A DNA stretch of 64,000 nt from Pseudemcibacter aquimaris (GTDB taxonomy: Bacteria; Pseudomonadota; Alphaproteobacteria; Sphingomonadales; Emcibacteraceae), in NCBI RefSeq assembly GCF_028869115.1, contig NZ_CP079800.1, positions 2,294,001-2,358,000 of the forward strand, in the 5' to 3' direction. The notes below the pieces were generated by a model. That model ran no database searches. It saw nothing but the letters and a program-made list of their open reading frames with translations, and was not told the DNA's origin. The stretch's first letter is position 1. Each line of letters begins with the position of its first letter. A program made the translations under genes and the position numbers. This document shows, piece after piece, positions 63,417 through 64,000 of this stretch.

Positions 63417-64000
63417 ATGACAAAAAAAGTATCGGTCCTTCAAATCGGATCATCCCCAGAAGGTACCCAAGCAACGCTGGACAAAATATTATCCTTTGAA
63501 AATGAAATTAAAGACGCCAACCCCGACATTCTTGTGATGCCGGAAGCGACCCTCGGCGGATATCCGAAGGGCGAAAGCTTTGGAACACAATTGGGTTTTA
63601 GATTGGAAAGCGGCCGTGATACTTTTAAAAATTATTATGATGCAGCAATTGACCTTTCCGGCAAAGAAGTAAAAACACTTTGTGACCTATCCTCACGAAT
63701 TAATGCCAATATCGTTATTGGCGTGATTGAACGTGCGGGTGGTACGCTTTATTGCACAGCCATATTCATTGATCCAAAAGACGGACTTACCCATAAGCAC
63801 CGCAAATTAATGCCTACGGGTTCAGAAAGGCTGATTTGGGGTCAAGGGGATGGATCAACATTACCGATCGTTGAAACCAATGCGGGTAAGGCAGGTGCTG
63901 CCATTTGCTGGGAAAATTATATGCCGCTATTACGCACAACCATGTATTCCAAAGGTGTTGAAATTTGGTGCGCGCCAACAGTTGATGCCCGCCCCGTCTG
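63417..64000 (+). CDS. Nitrilase / C-N hydrolase (partial, C-terminus outside window)
   Basis: The frame starts at ATG 63417 and is open to the window end, giving 194 residues. The Glu-Lys-Cys triad is visible: Glu in [12 protein letters not shown], Lys in [19 protein letters not shown], and Cys in [18 protein letters not shown]. The last two segments are typical of true nitrilases (EC 3.5.5.1), which convert nitriles to acids and ammonia. Coupling with a BKACE enzyme suggests a pathway whose product is a beta-keto acid, which is inference. Confidence 0.88.
   Translation, partial: MTKKVSVLQIGSSPEGTQATLDKILSFENEIKDANPDILVMPEATLGGYPKGESFGTQLGFRLESGRDTFKNYYDAAIDLSGKEVKTLCDLSSRINANIVIGVIERAGGTLYCTAIFIDPKDGLTHKHRKLMPTGSERLIWGQGDGSTLPIVETNAGKAGAAICWENYMPLLRTTMYSKGVEIWCAPTVDARPV

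Noticed and set aside
1-64000. Search for CRISPR arrays, transposases, integrases, att-like repeats, tRNA and rRNA genes
   Set aside because: I saw no evenly spaced repeats, no mobile-element proteins and no recognisable structural RNA genes.

Overview
The window looks like chromosomal DNA of a free-living, flagellated Gram-negative alphaproteobacterium of moderate to low GC. The best evidence is the run lptC-lptA-lptB-rpoN-hpf-ptsN (15960-20841), which is typical of that class. A Caulobacter-type short flagellin with a sigma-54 promoter, a stand-alone MnmD and a chromosomal ParA-like protein agree with it. I would guess a marine lineage near Kordiimonadales/Emcibacterales, but this cannot be settled from the window. 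I found no rRNA, tRNA, CRISPR array, insertion sequence or prophage.

Region 1 (1-15032) is a sugar-catabolism island. A minus-strand operon (6580 down to 1) encodes a Gfo/Idh/MocA oxidoreductase, a TIM-barrel isomerase/epimerase, a Tat-exported small subunit, two paralogous GMC dehydrogenases and a second TIM-barrel protein that runs off the window. Divergent to it are a LacI regulator and, overlapping its stop codon, a secreted 3-keto-disaccharide hydrolase (DUF1080). Next come glk, pgl, zwf and a sodium/solute symporter. Two almost identical 18-bp palindromes, one before each transcript, suggest a single LacI regulon. The inferred scheme is oxidation of a glycoside at C3 in the periplasm, hydrolysis of the 3-keto glycoside, uptake, and glucose entry via glucose-6-phosphate into 6-phosphogluconate. 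A truncated haemoglobin and a GSDH-type sugar dehydrogenase follow.

Region 2 (15177-28051) is mostly housekeeping: RNase D, the LPS-export/sigma-54/PTS-Ntr cluster, a TPR-SPOR lipoprotein, a ParA-like ATPase with a ribbon-helix-helix partner, a PabB-PabC fusion, an exported aldo/keto reductase and a nucleotide-type transporter.

Region 3 (28168-36349) has an orphan flagellin and a Fur-box-centred locus of ApbE, a porin and an FMN-binding protein, which looks like an extracytoplasmic flavin redox module. UppP, an alpha/beta hydrolase, two unknown proteins and a cytochrome b561 follow.

Region 4 (36644-40847) is a Tat-exported three-subunit molybdenum hydroxylase of PaoABC/xanthine-dehydrogenase type, ending with a 47-residue single-span membrane protein.

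Region 5 (40983-64000) is more accessory. It holds an AT-rich orphan membrane gene between twin terminators, an AraC regulator with MipA/OmpV, an orphan PseC, a very large BNR-repeat protein, MnmD/GNAT, a PAS histidine kinase, a Rieske oxygenase, two S9 peptidase paralogues of which one has lost all three catalytic residues, an Lrp/methionine gamma-lyase pair, OmpW, and a BKACE plus nitrilase operon cut by the window end.
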